DNA from: Axinella damicornis
Taxonomy: Eukaryota; Porifera; Demospongiae; Axinellida; Axinellidae
Direction of reading: 5' to 3'
Length of the DNA: 64,000 nucleotides
Assembly: GCA_963931865.1 (NCBI GenBank)
Contig: OZ007518.1
Location: 8,236,361-8,300,360, forward strand
In this document: one piece after another, positions 1-13,100 of the stretch
Numbering within the stretch: the first letter of the stretch is position 1
How the letters are laid out: every line of letters starts with the position of its first letter
The notes under the pieces: model-generated
Told to the model about the DNA's origin: nothing
Databases searched by the model: none
What the model saw: the letters and a program-made list of their open reading frames with translations, nothing else
Translations under genes and position numbers: made by a program

Positions 1-478
1 AGTCAGGTAGAGTCAGGTAGAGTCAGGTATAACCAAGGTAGAGTCAGGTAGAGCGAAGGTAGAGTCAGGTAGAGCCAAGGTAGAGTCAGGTAGATTGAAG
101 GTAGAGTCAGGGTAGAGACAAGGTAGAGTCAGGTAGAGTCAGGTAGAGTCAGGTAAAGTCAGATAGAGTCAGGTAGAACCAAGGTAGAGTCGGGCAGAGC
201 CAAGGTAGAGTCGGGTAGAGCCACGGTAGAGTCGGGTAGAGCCAGGTAGAGCCAGGTAGAGCCAAGGTAGAGTCAGGTAGAGTGAAGGTAGAGTCAGGTA
301 GAGTCAGGTAGAGCCAAGGTAGAGTCAGGTACCGTAGAGAGACGAAGGTAGAGTCAAGTAGAGTCAGGTAGAGTCAGGTAGAGTCAGGTAGAGCCAAGGT
401 AGAGTCAGGTAGAGCCAATTAAGGTAGAGCCAAGTAGATCCAAGGTAGAGCCAGTTGAATCCAAGGTAGAGTAGCTAT
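1..478. repeat. Minisatellite, AGAGTCAGGT / AGAGCCAAGGT units
   Basis: Imperfect tandem array of 10-11 nt units alternating AGAGTCAGGT with AGAGCCAAGGT and variants, running in from the window edge. The reverse complement of the same array is at 10815-11370. No coding potential seen. Confidence 0.9.
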
Positions 479-918
479 CAGGTTTAGCTAGTTGGTATAC
501 ATGCAGTACCTGGAACCCAGCTATCAAGGTTGATTTGAAAGAGCAAAAGCAAGATGCACCAGATTTATTTTGTGGACGGGGGTTGTTGGTGATTGGATCA
601 ATTATTGGGAGTCAGTTCACACCAGAGCAAAAATAATGCTGAGCATGATGCCGTCTATGCTGAGATGACAAGATCTTAATTAGTGCATGTCTTGGAATGT
701 CTACTTTTGACTCATTAGTAGGCCTAAAGGACTATCATACAGTTATGTTATTGCTGATGGATATCTACAGATTTATAGTAGCTAAGTTAGCACTTAACTG
801 TAATTAGGGCCTAATGAACTATTCTTCCCAATGAAGCATTATTCTACACCTACTTGAAGTAGTATGATTGTGACGTAAAGTGCCTTACAACTGCCGACCC
901 ATGCAGGCTGGCTATAAT

Positions 919-1162
919 TATATATGTGAACGCATCAAGTAAAAATCGGGAATAAAACACAGTCAAATGTGGGGAATTGTCCAAATTGCAAAATGGATTA
1001 AAACTTGCGCACCCCCTTCAAAGAAATGCCTGAAAATTGGAGAAACTCAATTCTTGGAAATCTTCTGAAACACATTTAGAACCAATTCCCATCTCAAGGG
1101 GGTGCAAACTTTGAAATGCGTTTTATTCCCGATTTTTATTTGATGCGTTCCCATAATATATA
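919..1162. mobile_element. Foldback/MITE, about 245 bp
   Basis: The left arm (TATATATGTGAACGCATCA then a stretch ending in CGGGAATAAAAC) is inverted at the right end (GTTTTATTCCCG then TTTGATGCGTTCCCATAATATA). The arms are about 40 bp. A second inverted pair lies inside (GCACCCCCTT / AAGGGGGTGC). There is no ORF, so this looks like a non-autonomous element. Confidence 0.75.
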
Positions 1163-1942
1163 TTATGCATAATAACATGCTGATAGCTAACTGTGATGAG
1201 CTGCATGGTTGAGCTATACATGTAGTGAGCTTGCAGTCATGCAAGTCTGGAGACACCAGCAAGAACCAGCTGGAGTCGGAGTCTGCTCAAGGCTCTCAGA
1301 ATATTAATGAAAGACTAGTGTAAATACAAGTCACCTGGAACCATTTTTAAAAATACCAGATGATGCTCGCTCTTTGTCATACCGAAAAGAACAGCAGCAA
1401 GGTTTGGCTCCTGCAGAACCGCTTATAGGGTGTGACCCAGACAGGTGCCTTGTGCATGGTCAGAGCCTGGAATAGGTTATAATTTAGGGTTATTTAGCTA
1501 TATAGGGCACGACAGCTATGGAAGACGTGATTGTGATGGTATAGCCATGCAGGTTTAATTAACAGATCTATAATTATATATAGCCTCGTTCCAAGATCCT
1601 GCTGTGACCTGTGACCCTTGAGTGACTCAAGATCTCCTCTGGTGTACAACTGTCCCACAAGTTAGTCTGTATCACTAGGCCCACCGCACAACCATAAAGT
1701 CTTTCCCTGAAGCAAAACACATCAATTTATGTGGGTATTACTTTAATTCCGGGATGACATCAACTCTGCACAAAATGAATGCAATCAACAAAAAAATATT
1801 CAGAAAATCGAAAGTGATGTGCAGATGAACAAAGTGATTAAAGTCAGAAAAACTGTATTATAGAGTGATTCAACATGATGTAGTGTAATATACGCAGAGA
1901 TAACGTAATCTTGTATAAACGTCAGAACCTGATGGTTGCAAG
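1163..1942. other. Non-coding, 3' flank of the zinc-module gene
   Basis: No coding exon or structured repeat recognised. AT-rich sequence directly downstream (on the minus strand) of the stop codon at 1943. I found no convincing AATAAA signal close to the stop. Confidence 0.5.
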
Positions 1943-2677
1943 TTAGCAGCTTGAATGTGGTGTAAACAGTTCCCTGGCAGAACGAAGCTTGTTTTCTAGT
2001 TCGCTGATTTTTGCTGGATAGACTGCTACGATCTCCGAAGCTTCTACTTCCTCCTGAGTCAACTGTTCTAGTCTGGCCTGGCCTCGCTCTATTTCCAGGA
2101 AAAGACCGTCCATCTCCGACTTGGTGTCTTTGAACTCCGTCTCCTTCACTCCCTTCCTCCTCATAAACTCCTGGTACTCCTCTTCAACGGCTGAACAGGT
2201 GTGCAGAAGAGAGAGAGAGCTCTAAAATCTCATTTACAAATTCATGGGAGGGAGATGTGGAGGTAGAAATGGTGTTTGGGGAAGTTGGGTGGGGACAATG
2301 GCACACTAACAAGCCTCCCTCAACCCTGTGGTGTATTTCAGTATCTGTAGTGTATGGCATGTGCTGCTCAGTTGTGCGTTGGGAGTTGTACGGAGTGTTG
2401 TCGTTGTGTCTGCATTGCACATCGTTCTTCCCTTCTCCTGTACATCTCCCACCCCTCCCTTCCACCTCCCCTCCACTCCCCTCATCCCTTCCCTCCTATA
2501 CCCCTCCTTCCTCCCTTCCCTCCCTCCCCCCCTCCCTTCCGCCACCTTCATACTCCTCCTCAGCTGGGTAGACTTTCTCTCTGCACTTGGCCTCCACTTC
2601 AGACAGGATTGGAGTCAGATGCTCCCCAATGTCCAGAATTAGGAGGTTTTGGGCAAGATGGAGGAAGGAGGGAGAAT
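1943..2677 (-). CDS. Terminal coiled-coil exons (2677-2546, 2190-1943)
   Basis: The first exon encodes LAQNLLILDIGEHLTPILSE and a segment ending PAEEEYE. The second carries a heptad-like helix with TKSEMDGLFLEIERGQARLE and KISELENKLRSAREL before the stop at 1943-1945. This is the likely oligomerisation tail. Confidence 0.75.
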
Positions 2678-2690
2678 CTGTATTGTGTGT

Positions 2691-2727
<37 letters not shown>

Positions 2728-5700
2728 GTGTGGTGTGTGTGTGCGTGTGTGTGGTGTGTGTGTGGTGTGTGTGTGTGGTGTGTGGTGTGTGTGGTGTGGG
2801 TGTGGTGTGTGTGCATGGTGTGATGCATGAGTGTGAAGTGAGGACAGAACACATCTATACATGTAGTTTTATGTGTTCATGCCTACAAATAGGCTTGCAT
2901 CGATTATGCTGAGCATAACAATTGCAAACCAAAAGCATTGATTAGAGCATCATGCCGGAATAATAGCACGGTGCATGCACAAATCGTCACATGACAGTAA
3001 AGCAATATGGCAGAGTCAACTGTGAGTCGAATAGCGACCAGCACGAGGACAGTGACATTCTGGCCATCTGCAAACACCGTGAGGATGAAGAGGGGAGACA
3101 CAGACACCAGTGGCTCTCTTCGTGTTGTGCAGCCAGAGAAAGTGGTCTCGGTACCAGAATCTCGCGCACATGGTTTGAAATTCGTGTTTTCTCAATTACA
3201 AAATGAGCATATGAGACTTGCATGGGAATAATAGCATGGAAGAATACAACATCTAGGCTCAAGCCTGCCTACAAACATACCACTCTCCTCCGAGTCACCC
3301 TGCAGTGTTATCGCACCGCCATTCTCCTGTGTATCCGTGGCCTCTTTCCTCCTTTTCCATGCAGAGAACTGTGACAGTGCCAGATCCTCTTCACCTGGTT
3401 TACCCGAGTTGACAATAGGTTTCGTGAGGTAGACCTCACCACATCGGCCACACTTGAACCTGCTGCTGGTCCGCAGTTTGTGGCAGCGGATGCAGGAGAT
3501 GGGAGCACGGCCGGCTAACTCTAGAGAGGGGAGAGCGGAGGAGGGAGGGGAGAGAGGGGTGGGGAGGGAAGGGGAGGTGAGAGCAGAGGAGGGAGGGGAG
3601 AGCGAAGAGGGGAGGAGGGGGAGGGGAGAGCAGACAGGGGAGGAGAGCAGAGAAGGAGGAGGGGAGAGGAAAGCAGAGAGGAGGGGAAGATGAGAGCAGA
3701 AAGGGGTGAGGGGGTGAGGAGGGAAGGGAGGTGAGAGGAGAGAAGGGAGGTGAGAGCAGAGAGGGGAGGAGGGGAGAGAAGAGCAGAGAGGGTGGGAGGG
3801 AAGGGCAGAAGGAAGAGGGGAGTGAGGAGTTGAGTACTAATTCAACTCCATGAGCTGATCTTGAAGACAACTTTCAGAATCACGGATACATCTTAACAGT
3901 CCTCAGTTATGCTTATAAATGTAGTTGCAGACGTACAGTTTCAGAGACACATCTAACAGTATATGTCACACACTCTGACCTCTTGCAGCTGTACTGTCTT
4001 GCATTCTGTACGCTGTAGCAGAAGAAGTAAAAATGGTGGTCCAACAGTAATTAATGTATCAGGTTTCTTTGTGAGGCTACGATGTTATAGACAGGTTAGC
4101 TGGCTGGTGGATGGACATACACGTACAGACATACCTGTATCAGGTTTCTTTGCGAGGCTACGATGTTTATAGACAGGTTAGCTGGCTGGCGGATGGACAT
4201 ACACGACAGACATACATGTACCTCTTCCACTGTGTGATCCCACGTAGACCCACTTGGACGCGCTCAGAGGGAGTTGCATTCCACACTTGTAGCACTCCAG
4301 GCTGTGGTTGAGGTTGGGACGACCACATCTACCAGGGAAGGAGGGAGGGGAGGGAGGGAGAGAGAGGGGAAGAGGGAGGGAGAGAGAGGGGACGAGGGAG
4401 GGAGAGGGGGAGTGTGAGAGGGGAAAAGAGGAAGGGCTTGAGTTGATTTTTACAGCCCTACAGTACACATCATAGAGCAAGGGACAACACATACATGCAC
4501 CCCACACACACACACCACACACACAGTCCCACACCCATGCACACACACAAACACCACACCCACACCCATGCACACACATACCACACCCACACCACACCCT
4601 TGCACACACACACGAGCACCATGCACACCTAGGGCAAGGCTTCCCCTGCAGAGGGCTGCGGCACTGCACACACTTCTTGGCCATCTTGGAGTTGAGCTGG
4701 GCACACTCCAGGCACCTCCGTGAAGAAGCAAGGTTACCTGAGTACATCGTCTTTGTCATCACCTGAGTGTCCTCCGGCCTTTGTGCCTCCTGTCGGGGGA
4801 TGGGGGAGAGGGTGACGGGGGAGAGGGGAGAGGGGAGAGGGGAGAGGGGAGAGGTGATGGAGGAGAGGGAGGTGGGAGGGGAAGATGGAGGAAGGAGGAG
4901 AGGGAGGATGAGAGGCAGGTGGATGGAGGTGAGGAAGACAGTGGGAGGAGGAGAGGGAGGAGATGAGGAGGTCAGGAGGATAGGAAGACGGTGGGAGGAG
5001 ACGAAGATGGTGGGAGGAGATGAGGATAGGAAGACGGTGGGAGGAGACGAAGATGGTGGGAGGAGATGAGGATAGGAAGACGGTGGGAGGAGACGAAGAT
5101 GGTGGGAGGAGATGAGGATAGGAAGACGGTGGGAGGAGACGAAGATGGTGGAAGGAGATGAGGATAGGAAGACGGTGGGAGGAGACGAAGATGGTGGGAG
5201 GAGATGAGGATAGGAAGACGGTGGGAGGAGACGAAGATGGTGGGAGGAGATGAGGATAGGAAGACGGTGGGAGGAGACGAAGATGGTGGGAGGAGATGAG
5301 GATAGGAAGACGGTGGGAGGAGACGAAGATGGTGGGAGGAGATGAGGATAGGAAGACGGTGGGAGGAGACGAAGATGGTGGGAGGAGATGAGGATAGGAA
5401 GACGGTGGGAGGAGACGAAGATGGTGGGAGGAGATGAGGATGGGAAGACGGTGGGAGGAGGAGGAAGACGGCCGTCGGAGGAGAGGGAGGAGGTGGGAGG
5501 AGGTAGGAGGAGGTGGGAGGAGAGGGCAGAGAAGAGAGGAGGATAGGAAGACGGTGGGAGGAGACGAAGATGGTGGGAGGAGATGAGGATGGGAAGACGG
5601 TGGGAGGAGGAGGAAGACGGTCGTCGGAGGAGAGGGAGGAGGTGGGAGGAGGTAGGAGGAGGTGGGAGGAGAGGGCAGAGAAGAGAGGAGGATAGGAAGA

Positions 5701-7801
5701 CGGTGGGAGGAGAGGAAGGCAGTAGAAGGATAAAAGGAAGAAGGTGGGGAGGAGGAGAGGAAAGAGGAGGAAAGGAAGGAGGATAGAGAAGAGGAGTAGT
5801 TTGCAAGTACTTTAGTGCTTAGTGGAGCACCCATGTCTTGTTACATGTAGTTTACCTGGGGGAACATGCTCTTGAGAGCAGCAGTGCGAATGGGTGGGGC
5901 TTGGAACTTGGGAGAGGAAGGAGATTTAATTTGTGAGTCATCAGACGAAGCCCCGCCCATTGCATCAATGGAATCTTCTGTCATATTGCTGGGAGTAGCC
6001 TCCGAGTAGGAGGGAGGAGGGAGGTAGGATAGGGGGGTGGCGGGACTGGGTGACATCTGGAGAAACCCTGGAGTACACGAGACGTGCATTTTTGAATTAC
6101 ATGTACAGTACCTGTCAATAAAAAGTTTACGTTCCGTTTACGAACAACGATCGTTCTACGGTGAGAAACGGCTCAGAAAACGGTGTGAAATTATTGCTAC
6201 GTCAGTGTTTATACGCACCGTTTTTACGGTATACAAGCGTAGTAAAAACTTTTAACGCTTATAGCGGATTCAGCCTATGTCCGACGCTGTTCTACCTGGG
6301 TTATGTTTTAGACCCTGGACCTCTCTCCATGCTGGTCTTTGTTCGATGTCCACAGCTTTCACAGAACCGGAGATACAGTGGCAATGCGATCGATCGCTTC
6401 CGAAACCCCGCCCACCAAGCGAAAGCTCTTGGAACTTGCACATCCCTCGACAGGTCTGGCTGGTTTTTAAATATGCCTTATTGGTAGGCCTTAACTATAT
6501 ACACTGGCGTTTGTCCCTTGTCTGCAGCTTACTTGTAACCGGAGGTAAAGGTCGACGAACTTGGCCGTTTACTCGCGACGGCGATAATTGCTGACTCAGC
6601 AACCGTAGTACGGGCAGATTGAGTTTGAACAGAACGGACCGTAGAACGATCGTTGTATGAATACGGAACGTAAACTTTTTATTGACTGCTACTGTAGTTT
6701 TGACAGTTTTTCATAGGATACTCAACAACTGTAAGCTGGAGGATGCAAAGGACTTGTACAACCATCCTTTGATGATGAAAGAAGAGAGTTGCTGAAATCA
6801 GTAGGGGGAGCATGACATCAAAGAATCTATATAGTTCCTGATTCTTAAGATCGGGCATCCACAGTTTTAGCTGATATTGGGGCTGTACACGTTCACTCAC
6901 AAACCAGGTATGTTCACATGCCAAAACTGGCACATTTTGGAAACCATTTTATGGCACATTTTGACATCTCGATTAAGCCAAAATTGGCAGAAACAGCACT
7001 CCTGTTCTGCAGGGTGAGCCATTTCTGCCAAAAATGGAACAACGAACCAAAATTAGTACTCCTGGTGAGCGACAGCACAGCAAGGATACACAGTGAAGCC
7101 AGCAAAGAAGAGTTGTCATCAAAGCTGCATGTACACTGCCACTTTGTTGTAGAGGGCGTCCTGGGGGCAAGAAAAGCTTGCTTTGTTCCCAGGCCTTCTA
7201 CACCTCTAGTTGGGAACGAGGCTAGGCAGCAAACTAATATGCTAGGTATCTTGGGCTAGGAAGGAGATATGAAGCTGGGATTTGCACCATTGCGATCAGC
7301 ATGAATGGAGCTTTCAAATGATGTCCATTTTGCTGTAGGTTGAATTTTGACCCAAATCATAAAAAAACCATGGATTATAGCCTTTGGTTGACTGCAATTT
7401 TTGACAAAAATGTGACTGAGAGTAAAAATCATTTTAAGGACATCATTTGAAAGCTCTTTATATGCTGATCACAACGGCACAACCCCCAGCTTCATATCTC
7501 GTTCACATATATACCCATACCTAGTGCAACGTTCTCTTCCAAGCCTATTCCCAATATGTACCAGTTTGGTTCATTGGTCATTTTTGGCAGAAATGGCACA
7601 TCAGTCACCGTATGGCACATCAGTCACCGTATGGAACAGGAGTGCTGTTTTGCCAAGTAAAAATGTGCTATACATTTAGTTGGTAGAAAACAGTTTCCAA
7701 ATTGTGTCGATTTTGACACAAAACATATACCTCTCACAAACACACAATGCCCACTCACACTCCCCATACACACACACACACACTCAACGCCCACTCCCCC
7801 C

Positions 7802-7832
<31 letters not shown>

Positions 7833-10095
7833 ATACACATTGCCCATCCACTCACATTCCCCTCCCCACACACTCACACTATCCAACACACCTTCCCCTG
7901 CATAGGGTATGGAGCAGTTACACCGGAAGCACTCCCGAGTTCGGTTGTGGTTCAAAGTTCCACACTTCGGACAGGGTCGGCCGATCAGAAACTCTCCACA
8001 AAACTGACACCGCTTTTTGGTTGCAGGATTGATACGCCTACAGGCTGGGCAAGTTCGATTGGACGGAGCGGCAGGAGAGGAACTGAACTTTCGGCTCTTT
8101 TGCGTGATCTTCTTTGCCAAGTTCAGTGCTAAACTTCTGTAGTGGGTTGCACCCGTGCCACTGGGGTTAGGCACAATGACTGGCATGTTTGGGTACTGTG
8201 GTCCCAGGTCAGCACCTGGATATGGTCGGAACGGGGTTAACTGTCGTGGGATGGATATGACAAGCGTCATCTCTGGCTCAGTACCTACGTCGTCACTGCT
8301 ATATGATGACATCATAGATGAGAACGTTGGTGCGCCCTGGACAGGTGTTACCCCCGGTCTTACTTTACCAGAGGTACTGCCCGGTTGGAGTTGTGACTGC
8401 AAGACCATTGGATGCTTCCTCGGGCGTGCAGGGTGACTGGGAATTGGTCCTGGTACTCTCTGGCCCAGCTGCTTCGATAAAAAGACGTCGTAAAATACGT
8501 CAGGGGGAGTGACTCCATACGACTTGGACAGCTGCTCCATCTCAGAGATGCGGATCAGGCCGCAGACAGGGGAGGTTTGAGGGAGGGCATTGAGCTCGAT
8601 GAGCTTCAAGCGGACGCTGGACGGAGCCCGGATGCTCCGAATGTTGAGTTTCCTCATCCTCATTTTGAAGTTCATCCGATTAACGTACTGCTTGAACAAG
8701 ACGTCAAACACCTGGGGAACAGAATCAGAAACAAATGTAACCTCTGAGACTGCCTGTGCAGCTGTTTGCATTCCACAGTTAAATTGTAGCAGTCACATGC
8801 TCCCTTGCCGGCTTTGTCGGCTCGATGCGGTACTGAGAGCCTGAGATGCAGCTAGCTCTAGCTCACCTGGTAGAGGCCCATGTAGTTGACCCTCTTGGTG
8901 TTGATGTGGACGGCCAGCTTGCCGTCTCCCCACCGCACCTGGCACATCATTCCGTCACCTGCGGAGACAGTCATGAGTGTAAAATACCTCACCACACGCC
9001 ACAAGACTGAAGGGTTGTGTACCAGTAACTCCCATTGGGGGGCAATGATATACATGCAGTACATGTTGGATGTTATTATACATGTACATGTAAGCTGTAC
9101 TAGCCTCATTCCCAGGCCATGGCCTGGGAATGAGGCTAATGCTGTACAGCATGTCATACAATGTATATGTACATTGTATGTCAGTAGCCCATAAGTTATT
9201 AATAGACTCTAGCCTCGTTCCCAGGCCCACGTGCTGCTTTCAGTTCCACGAAAGAACGCGCAGGGCTGGGGGCCTGGTACATTTCCTCAAATGAATGGAT
9301 CCCGTTCATTAACATTATGAATCCCACCGAAGGGGGAGGACCCTGTTCATTAACGCGATTAATCCACCAGTCTTGGACATAGGTCCGAGTGCAATTATAT
9401 CGGGGTGAAGGGGAGGACCCTGTCCATTAACGTTATGAACCCCACCTGTCTTGAAGGTACATGTAGTAGGTCCGAGGGCAATGATATCAGGGTGAGGAGG
9501 AGGACCCTGTTCATTAATCCCACTAGTCTCATGCCCAGACCCTCTCAGAAGGTCTGGGAACGAGACTAGAATCCCACCTGTCTTGAAGGTAGGTCCGAGT
9601 GCAATGATATCAGGGTGAGGGGGAGGACCCTGTCCATTCCATGAGAGCTTCAAATCCTGGAAGAACATGCCGGCTTCCTCATCTTGAGAAGACGGCATCA
9701 CCTTTCTTGGGAGTGGCGGTTGCCATGGAGTGATGGCACTGCTACTGGTGGCCGGGTGACCGCTGGATGGGGTGTGCGACTGTGAGGGATGTGAGGGATG
9801 TGAGGGATGTGAGGCTTGTGAGGCTTGTGAGGGTGTGGGGGTGGGATGTGAGGATGCAAACATGGGTGGATTCAGAATCTTCTCAATTGGTTCCTACAGT
9901 GTACATGTATGTGTGAAAGAGACGCACAGTACAGATCACACATAAGGTACGCATGTGTAGAGTGGGATTTGGTTTGTTTTAACAAGATGCGAGGACTCGC
10001 GTGTGGTGCCATGAGGACACACGGTACATGTACTCTCTCGCACACTCCCTCCCTCTCACTCGCCCCCTCTCTTGCTCGCTTGTCCATCTCTACGT

Positions 10096-10130
<35 letters not shown>

Positions 10131-13100
10131 ACTACATGTACAAATGTAGTACTGTACCTTGGCATATTTCCTGCATAGCTGGATGACATTTCCGGGGATC
10201 TGAAGGTTGCCGTCAGCAGCCAACTTCACCACTGCACTCAGGGAAATCAGTTTTGTGTTGCCTGGGGAGGGAGGGAGGGAGGGAGGGGGAGGGAGGGAGG
10301 GAGGGAGGGAGGGAGGGAGGGAGGGAGGGAGGGAGGAGGGAGGGAGGGAGGGAGGGGAGGGAGGGAGGGAGGGAGGGAGGGAGGGGAGGAAGAGGGGGGA
10401 GGGAGAGAGGGAGGAAGGGAGGGAGGGAGGGAGGGAGGGAGGGAGGGAGGGAGGGAGGGAGGGAGGGAGGGAGGGAGGGAGGGAGGGAGGGAGGGAGAGA
10501 GGGAGGGAGGGAGGGAGGGAGAGAGGGAGGGAGGGAAGGAGGGAGGGAGGGAGGGAGAGGAAGGGAGTGAAAGCAATAGACGGTTGATACTGACTAGCTG
10601 TACACAATCCATACCAGTGAAAGCCTCAAGGCTTCCCCTAGCCCTGAGGGCGTGGATCTGGATGGACGTAGCAGGCACAGAGATGACACCCAGCTTCAAG
10701 CGACGCTGCACACTCATGTAGGAGCGGTAGCGGAACACCTTGGAGAAAGAGATTATTACACAGTAAGCTACATGTACATTGCATAAGTCATGGTCCCCGT
10801 GCACGGGCTCTAACACTCTAACTGGCTCTACCTGACTCTACCTTGGGTCTACCTGACTACCTGGGTTCTACCTGACTCTACCTTGGCTCTACCTTGGTTC
10901 TACCTGACTCTACCTTGGTTCTACCTGGCTACCTGACTCTACCTTGGCTCTACCTGGCTACCTGGCTCTACCTTGGCTCTACCAGGCTCTACCTTGGCTC
11001 TACCTGGCTACCTGGCTCTACCTGGCTCTCTACCTGACTCTAACTGGCTCTACCTGGCTCTCTACCTTGGCTCTACCTGGCTACCTGGCTCTCTACCTGG
11101 CTCTACCTTGGCTCTACCTGGCTCTCTACCTGGCTCTACCTTGGCTCTACCTGGCTCTCTACCTTGGCTCTACCTTGGCTCTACCTGGTTCTACCTGACT
11201 CTACCTTGGTTCACTACCTGACTCTACCTGACTCTACCTTGGTCTACCTGGCTCTACCTTGGCTCTACTTGGCTACCTGACTCTACCTTGGTTCTACATG
11301 TACTTGGATACCTGGCTCTGCCTGGCTCTCTACCTGGCTCTACCTGACTCTACCTGGCTCTCTACCTGCATGCATCAACGGATTGTGATGTCCAAAGTCA
11401 ACTCATGTTACCTTTGAAATGAGTTCTGGTACGGCGAGGTGAGGCTCCTCATTGGGGGGACAGAGCATCGTGAGGGACTGGTCCCCCCAGATCAGAGTGC
11501 AGTACTCCAGATCTGAGCAGAGGCAAAGGAAAGACAGAGGGAGGAAGAGGAGGAGGAGAGGTGAGGAAAGGGAGAGAGGGGAGGGAGGAGAGTGGAAGGG
11601 AAGGTGGAGAGGGGAGGTAATGAAAGGGAGGGAGGGGAGGGAGGAGACGGGAGGGAATGAAATGGAGGGAGAGGAGGGAGGAGAGGGGAAAGAGGGGAGG
11701 GGGGAGGAGAGGGGAAAGAGGGGAGTGGGGAAGGGAGGAGATGAGAGGGGATAAAAGGGAGGGGGATTGCCCCAATAGTGAATGGTGCACTAGCTACATG
11801 TATGCTCGAACGTAAACAACAACTTCATTTATACCTTACTTACGTACAGTATACGTATTTGCATAAAAATACACGTACATGTACACCTTCCCACCAGCTT
11901 TTTACCTCCGGGACCCCAAAATGGTACAGGAGTAATTCTGGGCTCCTTAGGTGTCAAGGAGGGCTGGTCCAAGGAGGGCTCTGATTCCCTCAAAACAACC
12001 AAAGGACTGAACCAAGTTTTACCTTCATCATCGAGGGAGGGTCCACTTGAACTCGAAGTTCTTCTCTTCTTCACAGTGCTCATTTCCAGCTTTGTTCCTG
12101 ATGGAGACATGAAGTCATGGGACGACGGGGGGAGTCTTGGAACGATCCCCGTCCCGGCTGCCCCAAACTGTGGTCCAGGGTTTCCATAGTTACCCACCAG
12201 TAGCCCTTGTTGAAACGAGTTCAGCATCTGGACAGGCTGCTGGAAGTGTTCCGGGGTCAGTTTCCCCTGGGGTATCAAGGGACTGGTACTTGTGGTGTAC
12301 CGATCTCCCCCCGCTGCAAGGATCCCGACCCGCTCGTGTACACAACATTCTGGCCCCTTGAGTATGCCGGTAAGATGGGACGGTTATACTGATAGTGGGA
12401 CCCTGGGAAAACTTGGGGCTCACTCATCTTCAAGGTGGCTCGGAGGTTTGAGAACGGAGTACTGACGTCTGACAAATTCGGAGCAAAGTTGGGAAGGGTT
12501 TGGGTGATCCTCGGAGGGAAGGTTTGAGGACTGAGCATTTGTTGGGCCTGGTTGGTGTGACATTGCTTGAGCAAAGTCGTGCGGTGCGGCCATCTTTATG
12601 GCTTCCTCTACGTGCTGCAGTTGTGTGATTGTTGCTAGAGATGTGGGTGTGGGTGTGGTGGCAATGTAGGGCTGAGGGGTGGAGGTGGGAGGGGGATGGG
12701 AGTGTGGCGGTGGGGGTTGCGGATCTATCTTTTCTGTGGGCAGCTGTACAAAAAAGAGATCAAGATCTAAACTTAACAAGCGTTACCATGGTAACATGGT
12801 TACATGTACATAATTGGGTGGGGTCAAACTAATTGCCTTAACTCTCTACACGTACATGTATCACCATTACGCTACTGTCTACCCCACCCTATCACACCCT
12901 TCCCACTCCACCCCTCGCACTCCCCTCCCTTCCCCACCCCATCCCCTCACCTTCCCCTCGCACAGCTCCCTCAAATACTCCGGCACGGGAGAATGCCAGT
13001 GGTCAAACATCTTTGCCACATCGGCAGCCCTGTACACCAGAGCGTCCGGCCTTCACCCCCAAGATCCCCAGATTTTTCAAAATGCCAATCTCGGCTTTGT

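Noticed and set aside
4178..5834. Long antisense ORFs (over 360 codons) rich in PPTVFLSSS and SSHRLPILIS
   Set aside because: They translate the 46-bp purine minisatellite; real zinc-module exons lie at the ends, and the rest is intron with no splice-independent coding signal.
10056..10816. ORFs of poly-(LPPS) or (GREG)
   Set aside because: Direct translation of the (GGGA)n tract between two real exons.
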